NCBI RefSeq assembly: GCF_001020565.1
Contig: NZ_LDAS01000001.1
Location: 3,124,520-3,188,519, forward strand
Direction of reading: 5' to 3'
From: Maribacter thermophilus
GTDB taxonomy: Bacteria > Bacteroidota > Bacteroidia > Flavobacteriales > Flavobacteriaceae
DNA: 64,000 nt
Positions 18,669 to 27,920 of this stretch are shown here, in pieces. The notes below the pieces were generated by a model. It was given only the letters and a program-made list of their open reading frames with translations, was not told the origin of the DNA and made no database searches. A program made the translations under genes and the position numbers. Within the stretch, counting starts at the first letter, position 1. Every line of letters begins with the position of its first letter.

Positions 18669-20825
18669 TTAATCTTTGAATTCTTTGAGAACGGACTGAT
18701 TTGGTAACTCCTCAAAGCCCATATTATAAAGGGTAAACCCGAAAATATCGGCATATTGCTCAATGGTTTTGCTGACCGGGGTTCCTGCTCCATGACCTGC
18801 ATTTGTTTCTATTCTGATCAAAGTAGGCATATTACCTGCCTGTTTTGCCTGCAGTTCTGCAGCAAACTTAAAACTATGTGCAGGTACTACACGATCATCA
18901 TGGTCACCGGTAGTTACCAAAGTAGCAGGGTAAGAGACCCCTTCTTTTACATTATGTACAGGAGAGTAGCCCTTAAGGTATTCGAACATTTCTTTACTGT
19001 CTTCGGCGGTTCCGTAATCATAGGCCCAACCGGCACCAGCGGTAAAAGTGTGATATCGTAACATATCCATTACACCAACGGCCGGCAGTGCTACTTGCAT
19101 TAGATCGGGTCTTTGGGTCATGGTGGCACCTACTAACAGGCCGCCGTTAGATCCACCACGTATGGCCAAGTATTCTTTAGAGGTATAGTTGTTTTCTATA
19201 AGGTATTCGGCCGCTGCAATAAAATCATCGAACACATTTTGTTTTTTTGTTTTGATGCCTGCATCGTGCCATTTTTTACCATATTCGCCCCCTCCCCTTA
19301 AGTTAGGTACGGCGTAAACACCACCTTGTTCCATCCAAACGGCATTAATAATACTGAAAGATGGGGTAAGACTAATATTAAAACCGCCATAGCCATATAG
19401 GATAGTAGGATTTTTACCGTTGAGCTCCAAGCCTTTTTTATGGGTAATGATCATAGGGATCTTGGTACCGTCTTTTGAAGAGTAAAAAACCTGTTTAGAT
19501 TCGTAGTCGTCCGAATTAAAATCTATATCCGGTTTCCAATATTCTTCATATTCGCCGGTTTCTACATTGTATTTGTAAGAAGATCCAGGGGTGTTATAAT
19601 TGGTGAACGAAAAATAGAATTCTTTATCTTCTTTTTTGCCGCCAAAACCACTGGCGGTTCCTACCCCGGGAAGTTTTACTTCCCTAACTAGATTACCGTC
19701 ATAATCGTACTGAAAAACTTTAGAGATGGCGTCTACCATATAGCGTGCAAAGAAATAGCCGCCTCCTGTATTGGGGCTCAGTACGTTTTCCGTTTCAGGG
19801 ATAAAATCTACCCAGTTTTCCGGTGTAGGATTTTTGGCATCTACGGTAACTATTTTTTGGTTGGGGGCATTTCTGTTAGTGACAATATATAATTTTGAAC
19901 CTACATTCTCTATGATGGAGTTGTCAGATTCTGTATCCTCAACAACCGGAACTAGAGTTCCGTTAGGGTCTTCTAGATCGCGAATAAATAGCTTGTTGCC
20001 CGAAGTGGATACCGATGCCGAGATGATAAGATATCTATTGTCCTCGGTAACACTGGCGCCAACATATCGGTGTTTTTCGGAAGGAGTGCCGCCAAAAATG
20101 AGTTGATCGTCTTTTTGGGGCGTACCAAGTTTATGATAGTAAACTTTGTGCTGGTCTGTTTTGGCAGAAAGCTCACTTCCTTTTGGCTTGTCGTAGCTAG
20201 AGTAGTAGAAACCATCTTTTCCTTTCCATGAAACACCACTGAATTTAATATCTACCAAAGTATCTTCAACTACTTCTTTGGTTTTCGTGTCTATTACAAT
20301 AGCTTTTCTCCAATCACTTCCTCCTTCAGATATCAGATACGTGGCCAATGAACCGTCTTTGGTAAAACGTAGGCCGGCCAATGAGGTAGTACCATCTTCT
20401 GAAAATGTATTGGGGTCAAGAAAAACCTCTTCTTCTCCGTCACCCTTTTTTCTATAGAGTACATTTTGATTCTGTAAACCGTTGTTTTTATAGAAATAAG
20501 TGTAATCTCCTTCTTTGAAGGGAGCTCCTAATTTCTCGTAGTTCCAAAGTTGTTCCAATCGGTTTTTAAGGTCGTTTCTAAAAGGTATGTTTTCTAGATA
20601 ACCAAAAGTGGTTTCGTTCTGCTTTTTTACCCATGCTTCGGTTTCTGGGCTTCGGTCATCTTCTAACCAACGATAAGGGTCGCTGACCTTGGTACCAAAA
20701 TAGGTGTCTACGGTATCAACTTTGGCAGTAGTTGGGTAATTCACGGTAATAGTTTCTTTGTTGTTTTTAGTTTCACACGATATTACAGTTATTGCAATAA
20801 GCGCGTATAAAGATGGTCTTTTCAT
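18669..20825 (-). CDS. Prolyl oligopeptidase, S9A family, lipoprotein
   Basis: 718 residues. A short signal with lipobox VISC (Cys near residue 17) suggests a membrane-anchored periplasmic enzyme. The N-terminal beta-propeller (about residues 80-430) is followed by an alpha/beta-hydrolase domain with the nucleophile Ser559 in [12 protein letters not shown]; the charge-relay His is in NAGHGAG near the C-terminus and the Asp in GDHDDRVVP. It cleaves short peptides after proline. Length and order are normal for the family. It has its own terminator. Confidence 0.93.
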   Translation of the reverse strand: MKRPSLYALIAITVISCETKNNKETITVNYPTTAKVDTVDTYFGTKVSDPYRWLEDDRSPETEAWVKKQNETTFGYLENIPFRNDLKNRLEQLWNYEKLGAPFKEGDYTYFYKNNGLQNQNVLYRKKGDGEEEVFLDPNTFSEDGTTSLAGLRFTKDGSLATYLISEGGSDWRKAIVIDTKTKEVVEDTLVDIKFSGVSWKGKDGFYYSSYDKPKGSELSAKTDQHKVYYHKLGTPQKDDQLIFGGTPSEKHRYVGASVTEDNRYLIISASVSTSGNKLFIRDLEDPNGTLVPVVEDTESDNSIIENVGSKLYIVTNRNAPNQKIVTVDAKNPTPENWVDFIPETENVLSPNTGGGYFFARYMVDAISKVFQYDYDGNLVREVKLPGVGTASGFGGKKEDKEFYFSFTNYNTPGSSYKYNVETGEYEEYWKPDIDFNSDDYESKQVFYSSKDGTKIPMIITHKKGLELNGKNPTILYGYGGFNISLTPSFSIINAVWMEQGGVYAVPNLRGGGEYGKKWHDAGIKTKKQNVFDDFIAAAEYLIENNYTSKEYLAIRGGSNGGLLVGATMTQRPDLMQVALPAVGVMDMLRYHTFTAGAGWAYDYGTAEDSKEMFEYLKGYSPVHNVKEGVSYPATLVTTGDHDDRVVPAHSFKFAAELQAKQAGNMPTLIRIETNAGHGAGTPVSKTIEQYADIFGFTLYNMGFEELPNQSVLKEFKD

Positions 20826-20859
20826 GGTCTTTTTAATTGGTGACTATAAAAATACCATA

Positions 20860-20896
20860 AAAAAACCTTCAAAACAGACCTGTTTTGAAGGTTTTA
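20860..20896 (-). terminator. Intrinsic terminator after asd
   Basis: Stem AAAACCTTCAAAACAG / CTGTTTTGAAGGTTTT with a 2- to 4-nt loop, followed on the minus strand by seven T. It ends asd transcription. Confidence 0.85.
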
Positions 20897-20915
20897 ACAT
20901 TCATGGATAAGAGGT

Positions 20916-21905
20916 TTATACCAAATTTTTATCCACTAAATATTCCGCTATCTGAACTGCGTTGGTAGCAGCGCCTTTTCTAAGGTTATCGGCAACGATC
21001 CACATATTTAAAGTGTTGCGCTGCGTTTCGTCTCTTCGTATACGGCCCACAAAAACCTCGTCTTTGTCATGCGCATATATGGGCATAGGGTAGGTGTTGG
21101 TATCTGGGTTGTCTTGTACCGTTACCCCTGGTGTATTGTTCAATATTTGACGTATTTCGTTCAGTTCAAAATCGTTATGGAACTCAACATTTACCGATTC
21201 TGAATGTCCACCTGCCGTAGGTATACGAACGGCTGTGGCACTGATGGAGAATGAACGGTCGTCCAATATTTTTTGTGGCTCGCGCGCCAATTTCATTTCT
21301 TCTTTGGTATAGCCGTTTTCAAGAAAAACGTCGCAATGAGGTAGGGCGTTTCTACCTATTGGATAAGGATACGCCATTTCACCCTTAACTCCGGCAATCT
21401 CGTTCTCTAGTTGTTGCACAGCTTTAACACCGGTCCCCGATACCGATTGATAGGTAGAAACAACTACCCTTTTCATTTTATATTTTTTGTGTAATGGAGC
21501 CAATGCCATTACCATCTGAATGGTAGAACAATTGGGATTGGCAATAATTTTGTCCGAGGGGGTGAGGGAGTCCGCATTTATTTCTGGAACGATCAATTTT
21601 TTCTCAGGATCCATTCGCCATGCAGAGGAATTGTCTACAACCGTAGTACCTACTTCTGCAAATTTTGGCGCCCACTCTAAGGAAGTGTCACCACCTGCCG
21701 AAAAGATGGCAATATCAGGTTTAGCGGCAACCGCATCCGATAAGCCTATAACGGTATGTTCTTCGTCTTTATAAGAGAGTTTTTTACCTACGGAGCGTTC
21801 CGAAGCTACCAATAATAGCTCCGTAATGGGGAAATTACGTTCGGCCAACACTTTCAACATCACTTCACCTACCATTCCTGTGGCACCAACAACTGCTACT
21901 TTCAT
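20916..21905 (-). CDS. asd: Aspartate-semialdehyde dehydrogenase
   Basis: 329 residues. The N-terminal VAVVGATGMVGEVMLKVL binds NADP+. The catalytic Cys126 sits in NPNCSTIQMV and the substrate-binding region has GGHSESVNVEF. It reduces aspartyl phosphate to aspartate semialdehyde, feeding lysine/diaminopimelate, threonine and methionine synthesis. It is monocistronic with a terminator. The 234-bp gap upstream towards mscL holds the mscL terminator and nothing else I can identify. Confidence 0.96.
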   Translation of the reverse strand: MKVAVVGATGMVGEVMLKVLAERNFPITELLLVASERSVGKKLSYKDEEHTVIGLSDAVAAKPDIAIFSAGGDTSLEWAPKFAEVGTTVVDNSSAWRMDPEKKLIVPEINADSLTPSDKIIANPNCSTIQMVMALAPLHKKYKMKRVVVSTYQSVSGTGVKAVQQLENEIAGVKGEMAYPYPIGRNALPHCDVFLENGYTKEEMKLAREPQKILDDRSFSISATAVRIPTAGGHSESVNVEFHNDFELNEIRQILNNTPGVTVQDNPDTNTYPMPIYAHDKDEVFVGRIRRDETQRNTLNMWIVADNLRKGAATNAVQIAEYLVDKNLV

Positions 21906-22048
21906 CTATTTATGGTTAAAATTAAATTGAGGACAAAAATAGCTATTACAGTCTGTTGGACAAGATAAAAACAACAAAATAAATAAAATATAACAAAAAG
22001 TTATAAAAATAACAATTTAAGGGTTTATTCAATTTTGAACTAAAAAAG

Positions 22049-22086
22049 AACCGTCAACGTTGTTAGCGAAACAGCGTTGACGGTTT
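22049..22086 (-). terminator. Intrinsic terminator after mscL
   Basis: Stem AACCGTCAACG / CGTTGACGGTT with a 16-nt loop; on the minus strand it is followed by TTCTTTTTTA. It lies about 55 bp beyond the mscL stop codon. Confidence 0.78.
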
Positions 22087-22139
22087 AAGTTGAAATTTGT
22101 TGCAGTGCAACGGTTCCCTTGGAAAGGGTATGTTTTAAA

Positions 22140-22547
22140 TTACTTTTTTAAAGCATCTCTAATCTCTGCCAATAATTCTTCGGCAGTAGGTTCTTTTGGA
22201 GCTTCTTCTACTGGTTCTGGTGGAGTTTTTGTTTTGTTGTAAGCCTTTACGATCATAAACAGAACAAAACCTACTGTAATCAAATTGATTATAGCGTTTA
22301 CCCATTTACCGTACATGATGGCGTTTTCTGGTTTCTCGACAGTTCCATCGGCTGCCAAGACTGCTTCGTCCAATACAATTTTCATATCGGCAAAATCAAG
22401 ACCACCTGCAAAGTGACCTACGATAGGCATCATAATATCACTGACAAAACCACTGACTACAAGACCTACGGCCCCAGCCATAATTACCGCAACTGCCAAG
22501 TCAATGACATTTCCGGTCATAATAAAATTCTTAAACTCTTTTAACAT
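22140..22547 (-). CDS. mscL: Large-conductance mechanosensitive channel MscL
   Basis: 135 residues. The start MLKEFKNFIMTGNVIDLAVAVIMAGAVG is the amphipathic helix and pore-lining first membrane segment of MscL. The second membrane segment is WVNAIINLITVGFVLFMIVKA, followed by a charged cytoplasmic helix. Homopentamers open under membrane tension during osmotic downshock. The gene is monocistronic. Confidence 0.96.
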   Translation of the reverse strand: MLKEFKNFIMTGNVIDLAVAVIMAGAVGLVVSGFVSDIMMPIVGHFAGGLDFADMKIVLDEAVLAADGTVEKPENAIMYGKWVNAIINLITVGFVLFMIVKAYNKTKTPPEPVEEAPKEPTAEELLAEIRDALKK

Positions 22548-22636
22548 GATTTAGTGTTTTAAAAAAAAATTAAAATTAATATGTGGTCGCAATGTAAGAA
22601 AAAAAAAGAGTCTTAATGAAATGTTAATTGACGTTT

Positions 22637-23743
22637 TTAGTCTATATATGTTCGTTTTACACGTTGCGAAATGCCCGTAAGAAGTTCATATGAAATGGTA
22701 TTTGCCGTTTCGGCTTGTTCTTGAGCGGATAGTTGAGGACCAAAAACAATAACCTCGTCGCCCTCTTTACACTCAATGCCCGTAACGTCTATCATTATCA
22801 TATCCATACAAACATTCCCTATTATAGGAGCCATTTGTTCGTGGAGCATTACATATGTTTTCCCTTTTCCATATTGTCTTCCGATACCATCTGCATGTCC
22901 AATGGGCAAAGTGGCGGTTACAGTATTTTCTTGGGTAATATGACCCCTGTTATAGCCTATACTCTGGTTTGGTCCCAATTTGTGCAATTGAGAGATAATG
23001 GTTTTTAACGTAGCTATAGGTTTTAATTGAGCGTCAAATTTAGCTTCGTTGCCATAACCGTACAAACCTATACCACTTCTGACCATATCGTAGTGTGCTT
23101 CCGGATAATTCAGTATACCGGAAGTGTTAAGTATATGGCAAATAGGCCTATACTTAAAGACTTCAGAAAACCGGGAAACAATTTTATCAAAGGAAGAAAT
23201 TTGCTTTTTAGTAAACTCGGCCTCGCTATGGTCTTCGGAAGCTGCCAAATGCGATAAAATGGAAACCACCTTCAGTTGATCTTGCCCTAACAACTGTTCC
23301 CCTAAATAGGTAATATCATTCTCGGTAAAACCCAATCTGTTAAGACCGGTATTGAATTTTATATGAATTGGGTAGTTCTTCACACCCATTTTTTGGGCAG
23401 TTTCCGTAAACTGACTTAATATAAAGGGGGAATAGATACTGGGCTCTAACCGATTGCTGACCAATGTCTCGAAATTGGCCGCAATGGGGTGCAATACCAA
23501 AATAGGTTTGGTAACGCCCGCATTACGTAATGTCACACCTTCGTTTACATAGGCAACGGCAAAATAATCAATGCCCAATTGTTCTAATTTAAGGGCAACG
23601 GTGGCCGCATCGCTACCATAGGCAAAGGCTTTTACCACACCTAGAAATTTGGTCTCCGGGCGTATTCTAGAACGTAGATAATTGTAATTATGTTCCAAGG
23701 CCTTTAAATCTATCTCCAGAACTGTTTCCTTGGCCTTACGCAT
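22637..23743 (-). CDS. alr: Alanine racemase
   Basis: 368 residues. The PLP-binding lysine is Lys38 in GVVKAFAYGSDA. The second catalytic residue, Tyr, is in the SIGYNRGH region, and NVCMDMIMIDVT is the conserved block before it closes the active site. It interconverts L- and D-alanine for peptidoglycan. Its 5' end overlaps the 3' end of tdk by 8 bp, so the two genes form one transcription unit. Confidence 0.95.
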   Translation of the reverse strand: MRKAKETVLEIDLKALEHNYNYLRSRIRPETKFLGVVKAFAYGSDAATVALKLEQLGIDYFAVAYVNEGVTLRNAGVTKPILVLHPIAANFETLVSNRLEPSIYSPFILSQFTETAQKMGVKNYPIHIKFNTGLNRLGFTENDITYLGEQLLGQDQLKVVSILSHLAASEDHSEAEFTKKQISSFDKIVSRFSEVFKYRPICHILNTSGILNYPEAHYDMVRSGIGLYGYGNEAKFDAQLKPIATLKTIISQLHKLGPNQSIGYNRGHITQENTVTATLPIGHADGIGRQYGKGKTYVMLHEQMAPIIGNVCMDMIMIDVTGIECKEGDEVIVFGPQLSAQEQAETANTISYELLTGISQRVKRTYID

Positions 23744-24380
23744 CTGAATCTTCTTTGGTGTTTTTTATTTCTTTGGCATCAACATCCATACCCTTTACTT
23801 TTTCCTTTAGCATGGCTTTGTAAAAGGCCCCTCGACTTAAGGGTTCGTATTCATTGGTTTCTCCCAACATTACTAATTTATCGTTATTTGATTTTCTATA
23901 ACTGTAATTGGCCAAGTTTCCGGTTCTAGTGCAGATGGCGTGTACTTTGGTGACATATTCCGCCGTGGCCATTAATGCGGGCATGGGGCCAAATGGGTTT
24001 CCTTTATAATCCATGTCCAAGCCAGCCACTATAACGCGCACGCCCTTATTGGCCAGATCGTTACAGACAGTAACAATTTCATCGTCAAAAAATTGGGCCT
24101 CATCAATACCAATAACATCACAAGTGTCTGCCAAGAGCCTTATATTGGCAGCCGCAGGTACAGGGGTAGACCTAATTTCATTGGCATCATGGGAGACGAC
24201 CATGTCGTCATCATAACGGGTATCTACCATTGGCTTAAAGATCTCGACCTTTAATTTTGCGAACTGAGCCCTTTTCAATCTCCGAATCAATTCCTCTGTC
24301 TTACCGGAAAACATAGAGCCGGCAATGACTTCTATCCAGCCGAATTGTTCCTTATGGTTAACGGTATTTTCGAGAAACAT
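23736..24380 (-). CDS. tdk: Thymidine kinase
   Basis: 214 residues. P-loop GSMFSGKTEELIRRL, then the Walker-B-like IGIDEAQFFDD with the catalytic Glu, and the C-terminal lasso region (ICTRTGNLANYSYRK). Two of the four zinc-site cysteines typical of the family seem to be missing, so zinc binding is doubtful. It phosphorylates thymidine in salvage. It is the first gene of the tdk-alr unit and divergent from the next gene. Confidence 0.93.
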   Translation of the reverse strand: MFLENTVNHKEQFGWIEVIAGSMFSGKTEELIRRLKRAQFAKLKVEIFKPMVDTRYDDDMVVSHDANEIRSTPVPAAANIRLLADTCDVIGIDEAQFFDDEIVTVCNDLANKGVRVIVAGLDMDYKGNPFGPMPALMATAEYVTKVHAICTRTGNLANYSYRKSNNDKLVMLGETNEYEPLSRGAFYKAMLKEKVKGMDVDAKEIKNTKEDSDA

Positions 24381-24487
24381 TTTGTAATTTTAGACGAAAA
24401 TAAGAGGTTTTTTCGTTCTTCTTTATAGAATCTTAAAGTTATTGAAAAAAGGTGTTGAAATAGAGATGAATAAACTAATTTGTAGGT

Positions 24488-25171
24488 ATGAAGAAAAAAT
24501 TGAAGGCTGAATTGGTTAAAATGTCGACTGATATAATTACCGCCGAAGACATTAGTGACATTGCTAAACTGTACGAGGCCGCTAAAGGGCTGTATGAGAA
24601 AATTGCGGTTCTTAAATTTATTGAGGAAGAGCTGAACGACATTGAAGTAGATGTATCCAAGAGTGTAATTGCCGATAAATTTGAAAAAATGGCGAATGCC
24701 GTGTTAAGGGAAAACGCCACCGTTCCGGAAAGCAATCCGCATGAGGAGGATATTATTATTCCAGGTATGGATACTATTAAGGATATAGTGTCAGAAATGC
24801 CAAGTACCGATAATTTAGAAGAGGTGTTGACGGAGTTTATGGGCAAACCTGAGCTGATAAAAAACGATAAAGAGCTTTTTACGCCCAGTAAGGCAGATGT
24901 AAAAACAGAAACTCCCAAATCTTTGAACGACCGTTTGGTAAACAAAGATTTAAAGATAGACTTGAATAACCGTTTAGGGTTTATTAAACATTTGTTCAAC
25001 GGCAGTACAGAAGATTATAACCGGGTATTATCGCAGTTAAATACCATAGATACTTATGAGCGTTCTGTCGCGTTCATAAAGAACATGGTTAAGCCCGATT
25101 ATAATAATTGGGAAGGCAAAGAAGAGTATGAACAACGTTTTATGGAACTGATAGAACGGAGGTTCTTATAG
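24488..25171 (+). CDS. Conserved hypothetical cytoplasmic protein
   Basis: 227 residues, acidic, no signal peptide or membrane segment. The N-terminal third is helical (SDIAKLYEAAKGLYEKIAVLKFIEEEL), the middle is polar and probably disordered, and the C-terminal ~80 residues (from LNDRLVNKDLKIDLNNRLGFIKHLF) form a second helical region with several aromatic residues. I do not recognise a named family; similar proteins occur beside rsmI in flavobacteria as far as I recall. An in-frame ATG 36 bp downstream (MSTDIITAED) is an alternative start. Confidence 0.7.
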   Translation: MKKKLKAELVKMSTDIITAEDISDIAKLYEAAKGLYEKIAVLKFIEEELNDIEVDVSKSVIADKFEKMANAVLRENATVPESNPHEEDIIIPGMDTIKDIVSEMPSTDNLEEVLTEFMGKPELIKNDKELFTPSKADVKTETPKSLNDRLVNKDLKIDLNNRLGFIKHLFNGSTEDYNRVLSQLNTIDTYERSVAFIKNMVKPDYNNWEGKEEYEQRFMELIERRFL

Positions 25172-25195
25172 GGTATAAGTTTTGAATATAAATAG

Positions 25196-25220
25196 GCCCA
25201 ACACCAAGTGTTGGGCTTTT
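25196..25220 (+). terminator. Intrinsic terminator before rsmI
   Basis: Stem GCCCAACAC / GTGTTGGGC with a 3-nt loop and a TTTT tail. It lies between the hypothetical gene and rsmI, only 18 bp before the rsmI start codon, so rsmI either has a promoter overlapping this hairpin or depends on read-through. Confidence 0.75.
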
Positions 25221-25237
25221 AGTTTTAGCAAAAGACT

Positions 25238-25909
25238 ATGGGTAAGTTATATTTGGTGCCAACACCAATAGGCAATTTAGAGGATATTACCTTAAGGGCC
25301 ATACGTATTTTAAAAGAAGTAGACCTAATTCTTGCGGAAGATACAAGAACCAGCGGCAAACTTCTTCAGCATTTTGACGTTGGTACTCCCATGCAAAGTC
25401 ATCATATGCACAATGAGCATAAAACGGTTGCCAATATCGTAAATAAACTAAAACAAGGCGCATCCATTGCCTTGGTTTCAGATGCTGGTACACCTGCTAT
25501 TTCCGACCCTGGATTTTTATTGACACGTGCTTGTGTAGAAGCCGATGTAGAGGTAGAATGCCTTCCTGGTGCCACTGCTTTTGTGCCTGCTTTGGTAAAT
25601 AGTGGATTACCCAACGATAAGTTTGTATTTGAGGGGTTTTTACCGGTAAAAAAAGGACGTCAGACACGATTAAAATTATTGGCGGAAGAACCTCGGACCA
25701 TCATTTTTTACGAATCTCCACATAAGTTGGTAAAGACACTTACCAATTTTGAAGAGTATTTTGGTGCGGACCGTCCTATTTCCGTTTCAAGGGAATTGAC
25801 CAAATTATATGAAGAAACAATTAGGGGAACGGTACGAGAGGTTTTAAAACATTATACCGAAAAGCCTCCAAAAGGAGAAATAGTAATCGTTGTTGGGGGA
25901 AATAAGTAA
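25238..25909 (+). CDS. rsmI: 16S rRNA 2'-O-ribose C1402 methyltransferase
   Basis: 223 residues. The start GKLYLVPTPIGNLEDITLRA and the blocks AEDTRTSGKLL, VSDAGTPAISDPG and PGATAFVPALVNSGLP are typical of RsmI in the tetrapyrrole-methylase fold. It uses S-adenosylmethionine to modify C1402 in the ribosomal decoding centre. The protein is shorter at the C-terminus than in proteobacteria, which is usual for this phylum. Confidence 0.95.
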   Translation: MGKLYLVPTPIGNLEDITLRAIRILKEVDLILAEDTRTSGKLLQHFDVGTPMQSHHMHNEHKTVANIVNKLKQGASIALVSDAGTPAISDPGFLLTRACVEADVEVECLPGATAFVPALVNSGLPNDKFVFEGFLPVKKGRQTRLKLLAEEPRTIIFYESPHKLVKTLTNFEEYFGADRPISVSRELTKLYEETIRGTVREVLKHYTEKPPKGEIVIVVGGNK

Positions 25910-25915
25910 AGATTG

Positions 25916-26938
25916 TTATTGACCAATAAACTCTTTATCACTCAATGTTTTCAAAAATGAGATGAGGTTATTTTTCTCCTCGTCCGTTAATGATATTCTA
26001 TTATCGTTATCTTTAAGAATGGGGTCAAGATTATCCGCCTCGAGAACACCATTGCTTAAATAGTCCAACAGATCTTTTAGGGTAGCGAACTGTCCAAAAC
26101 TTCCATATGGGGCCGTATACTCAATGTTGCGTAATGAAGGTACCCGAAAACTCATATAATCTTTTATGTCTCCTGTAACCCTGCTTCTACCAGCCTCTTC
26201 GCTATTCGAATTTAATGGAAAACCAATATTTCTAAAGCTCTGGTCCGTAAAGAGTTCTGTGCTGTGGCAACTGATACATTTTTCTTTAAAAACTGCATAC
26301 CCTTGGGCTTCCTCTTCGGTGAAGGTTTCACCTTCTCCCCTTTTTACTTTGTCATATTTACTATTGGAAGATATCAATGTATATTCATACTGGGCAATAC
26401 TGTTGTAGATTCTATCAGGGGTAATCTCTTCGTCACCAAAGGCCTTATAGAATAATTCAATATAATCTTCATCATCTTCAATTTTGCCTATCACTTCAAG
26501 AATGGAAGAATCCATTTCTTCGTGCGTAATAATGGGTACCAATGGTTGGTCTTCTAACTTAAGTTTACTTCCGTCCCAGTTATAAAATTGCATAAACGCC
26601 ATGTTTTGGATAGGGGGAACATTCCTTAGGCCTATCCTGTTTTCGATTCCGATGGCTTTTTTATTATGGTCCGAAAAGGCGTTTTTCTGTATATGGCATG
26701 TAGAACACGATATAGTATTGTCAGCGCTTAATTTATTGTCGAAGAATAGTTTCTCGCCCAATTCAATTCCATATTGTGTTGGTAGATTGTTATATACCGC
26801 ACTGTTCAGTTCCGGAAAATCGGACGGAATATTCAATGACACCTCTGGATTGTCGAAAGCAACAAGCTCAAGATTGTCATCATTGCTACAAGATGCCAAT
26901 AGTAATACAAAAGCAACAGTCCTTATTAAATTTTTCAT
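25916..26938 (-). CDS. Di-haem cytochrome c peroxidase family, MbnH-like lipoprotein
   Basis: 340 residues. Signal with lipobox LASC (Cys17) anchors it in a membrane facing the periplasm or surface. Two haem-binding motifs are present: CSTCH at 78-82 and CISCH at 221-225, spaced as in the CcpA/MauG superfamily. Conserved FRVPSLRNIEYTAPYGSFG lies after the second haem. The gene directly follows an MbnP-like gene (70 bp), the pairing that in methanobactin operons defines MbnH, which oxidises a Trp of MbnP to kynurenine. Plain peroxidase activity is the alternative. It is the last gene of the copper-locus run. Confidence 0.85.
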   Translation of the reverse strand: MKNLIRTVAFVLLLASCSNDDNLELVAFDNPEVSLNIPSDFPELNSAVYNNLPTQYGIELGEKLFFDNKLSADNTISCSTCHIQKNAFSDHNKKAIGIENRIGLRNVPPIQNMAFMQFYNWDGSKLKLEDQPLVPIITHEEMDSSILEVIGKIEDDEDYIELFYKAFGDEEITPDRIYNSIAQYEYTLISSNSKYDKVKRGEGETFTEEEAQGYAVFKEKCISCHSTELFTDQSFRNIGFPLNSNSEEAGRSRVTGDIKDYMSFRVPSLRNIEYTAPYGSFGQFATLKDLLDYLSNGVLEADNLDPILKDNDNRISLTDEEKNNLISFLKTLSDKEFIGQ

Positions 26939-27008
26939 TGGGTATCTATTTTGGAAACCACTATAAAGAGCCGTTATGAGCTTAGCCCATAACGGCCTTC
27001 ATTTATAT

Positions 27009-27872
27009 TTAGTTTTCTACGGCGGTTATAGAGAACATTCCAGTAATATCAGTATCACCGTTACCGCCTATGTTGTCCACAAACTTCATCATCTCTGTGG
27101 CCGTATGTGCACTTGGGGTGGCATTGTTGGTAATATCGGTTGTAGAAACCAATGTGATCGTATAGCTATTTCCGCTCAACAAATAATCAAAATCCGCTTT
27201 GATCTTAATTTTGGGAGAACCACTACCTACAATAGCGTTTGTAGGAAGATCCAAGGTAATGTCCCTATAAGCATCAACACCTTGGGTATAACTTCCTTCT
27301 TCACCCTCAATGGTACTACCGGTATGTATAGAAAGTTCTTTGTTGTCGGTGTCATAAAACCCTTCAATTTTTGTAAAACGATACCCTGTTCCCCATTCCC
27401 AGTGCATTTGGGTATCGTTCGCTCCGGCAACGGCATAAAAATCGGGAAAACTGGCCTGGTCTAAGTTGTTTAACTCGGTTTTTACACCCAATCCAAATTT
27501 TATCTGAACATATTCATCAGAAGGAATATCACTTAAAACATATTGCAACGTGGCCTCTTTAGATTGGTCAACGACAGTAGCACCTTTATCCAAATCGTTT
27601 ACGTTATAAGGTATTTCGGTACCATCTTCTTTTATAAGACGAATGTTGCTTATTACATATTTTAATTCTGAAAAGTGGTGTACCTGACCTGCATCGGAAG
27701 TGTGTACGGTAGCTTCTGATGAAGTGGCATCGCCCAGAACGATTGTATTATCCTCAAAAGTGTTGTTGAATTCCAAGGTTACATTATTGGCAACCGGAAC
27801 ATCATCATCGCTACAAGACATAAAGCCGAGCACTATAAGGGATATTAAAAGATACCTTCTTGAGTTTTTCAT
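27009..27872 (-). CDS. MbnP-family copper-binding lipoprotein
   Basis: 287 residues, signal with lipobox FMSC (Cys20). The centre carries the family pattern M-x-W-x-W-x2-GY-x-F-x3-EG at residues 156-171 (Met156, Trp158, Trp160), followed by an IHTGS element with His183. In characterised MbnP/CorA/MopE proteins this region holds a kynurenine-containing copper site made by the partner MbnH. The N-terminal half is beta-rich with HH at 65-66. It lies between the di-haem gene and the TonB receptor, all in one direction with short gaps. Copper binding is inferred from homology, not seen. Confidence 0.82.
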   Translation of the reverse strand: MKNSRRYLLISLIVLGFMSCSDDDVPVANNVTLEFNNTFEDNTIVLGDATSSEATVHTSDAGQVHHFSELKYVISNIRLIKEDGTEIPYNVNDLDKGATVVDQSKEATLQYVLSDIPSDEYVQIKFGLGVKTELNNLDQASFPDFYAVAGANDTQMHWEWGTGYRFTKIEGFYDTDNKELSIHTGSTIEGEEGSYTQGVDAYRDITLDLPTNAIVGSGSPKIKIKADFDYLLSGNSYTITLVSTTDITNNATPSAHTATEMMKFVDNIGGNGDTDITGMFSITAVEN

Positions 27873-27920
27873 TGTTTTGATTTTTAATTGTTAATAATTG
27901 TTCTTTTTTGTTATCTATGT

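Noticed and set aside
24475-24999. Minus-strand 174-codon open frame
   Set aside because: It is the mirror of the conserved hypothetical protein gene; its low-complexity Ser-rich content is typical of such shadows.
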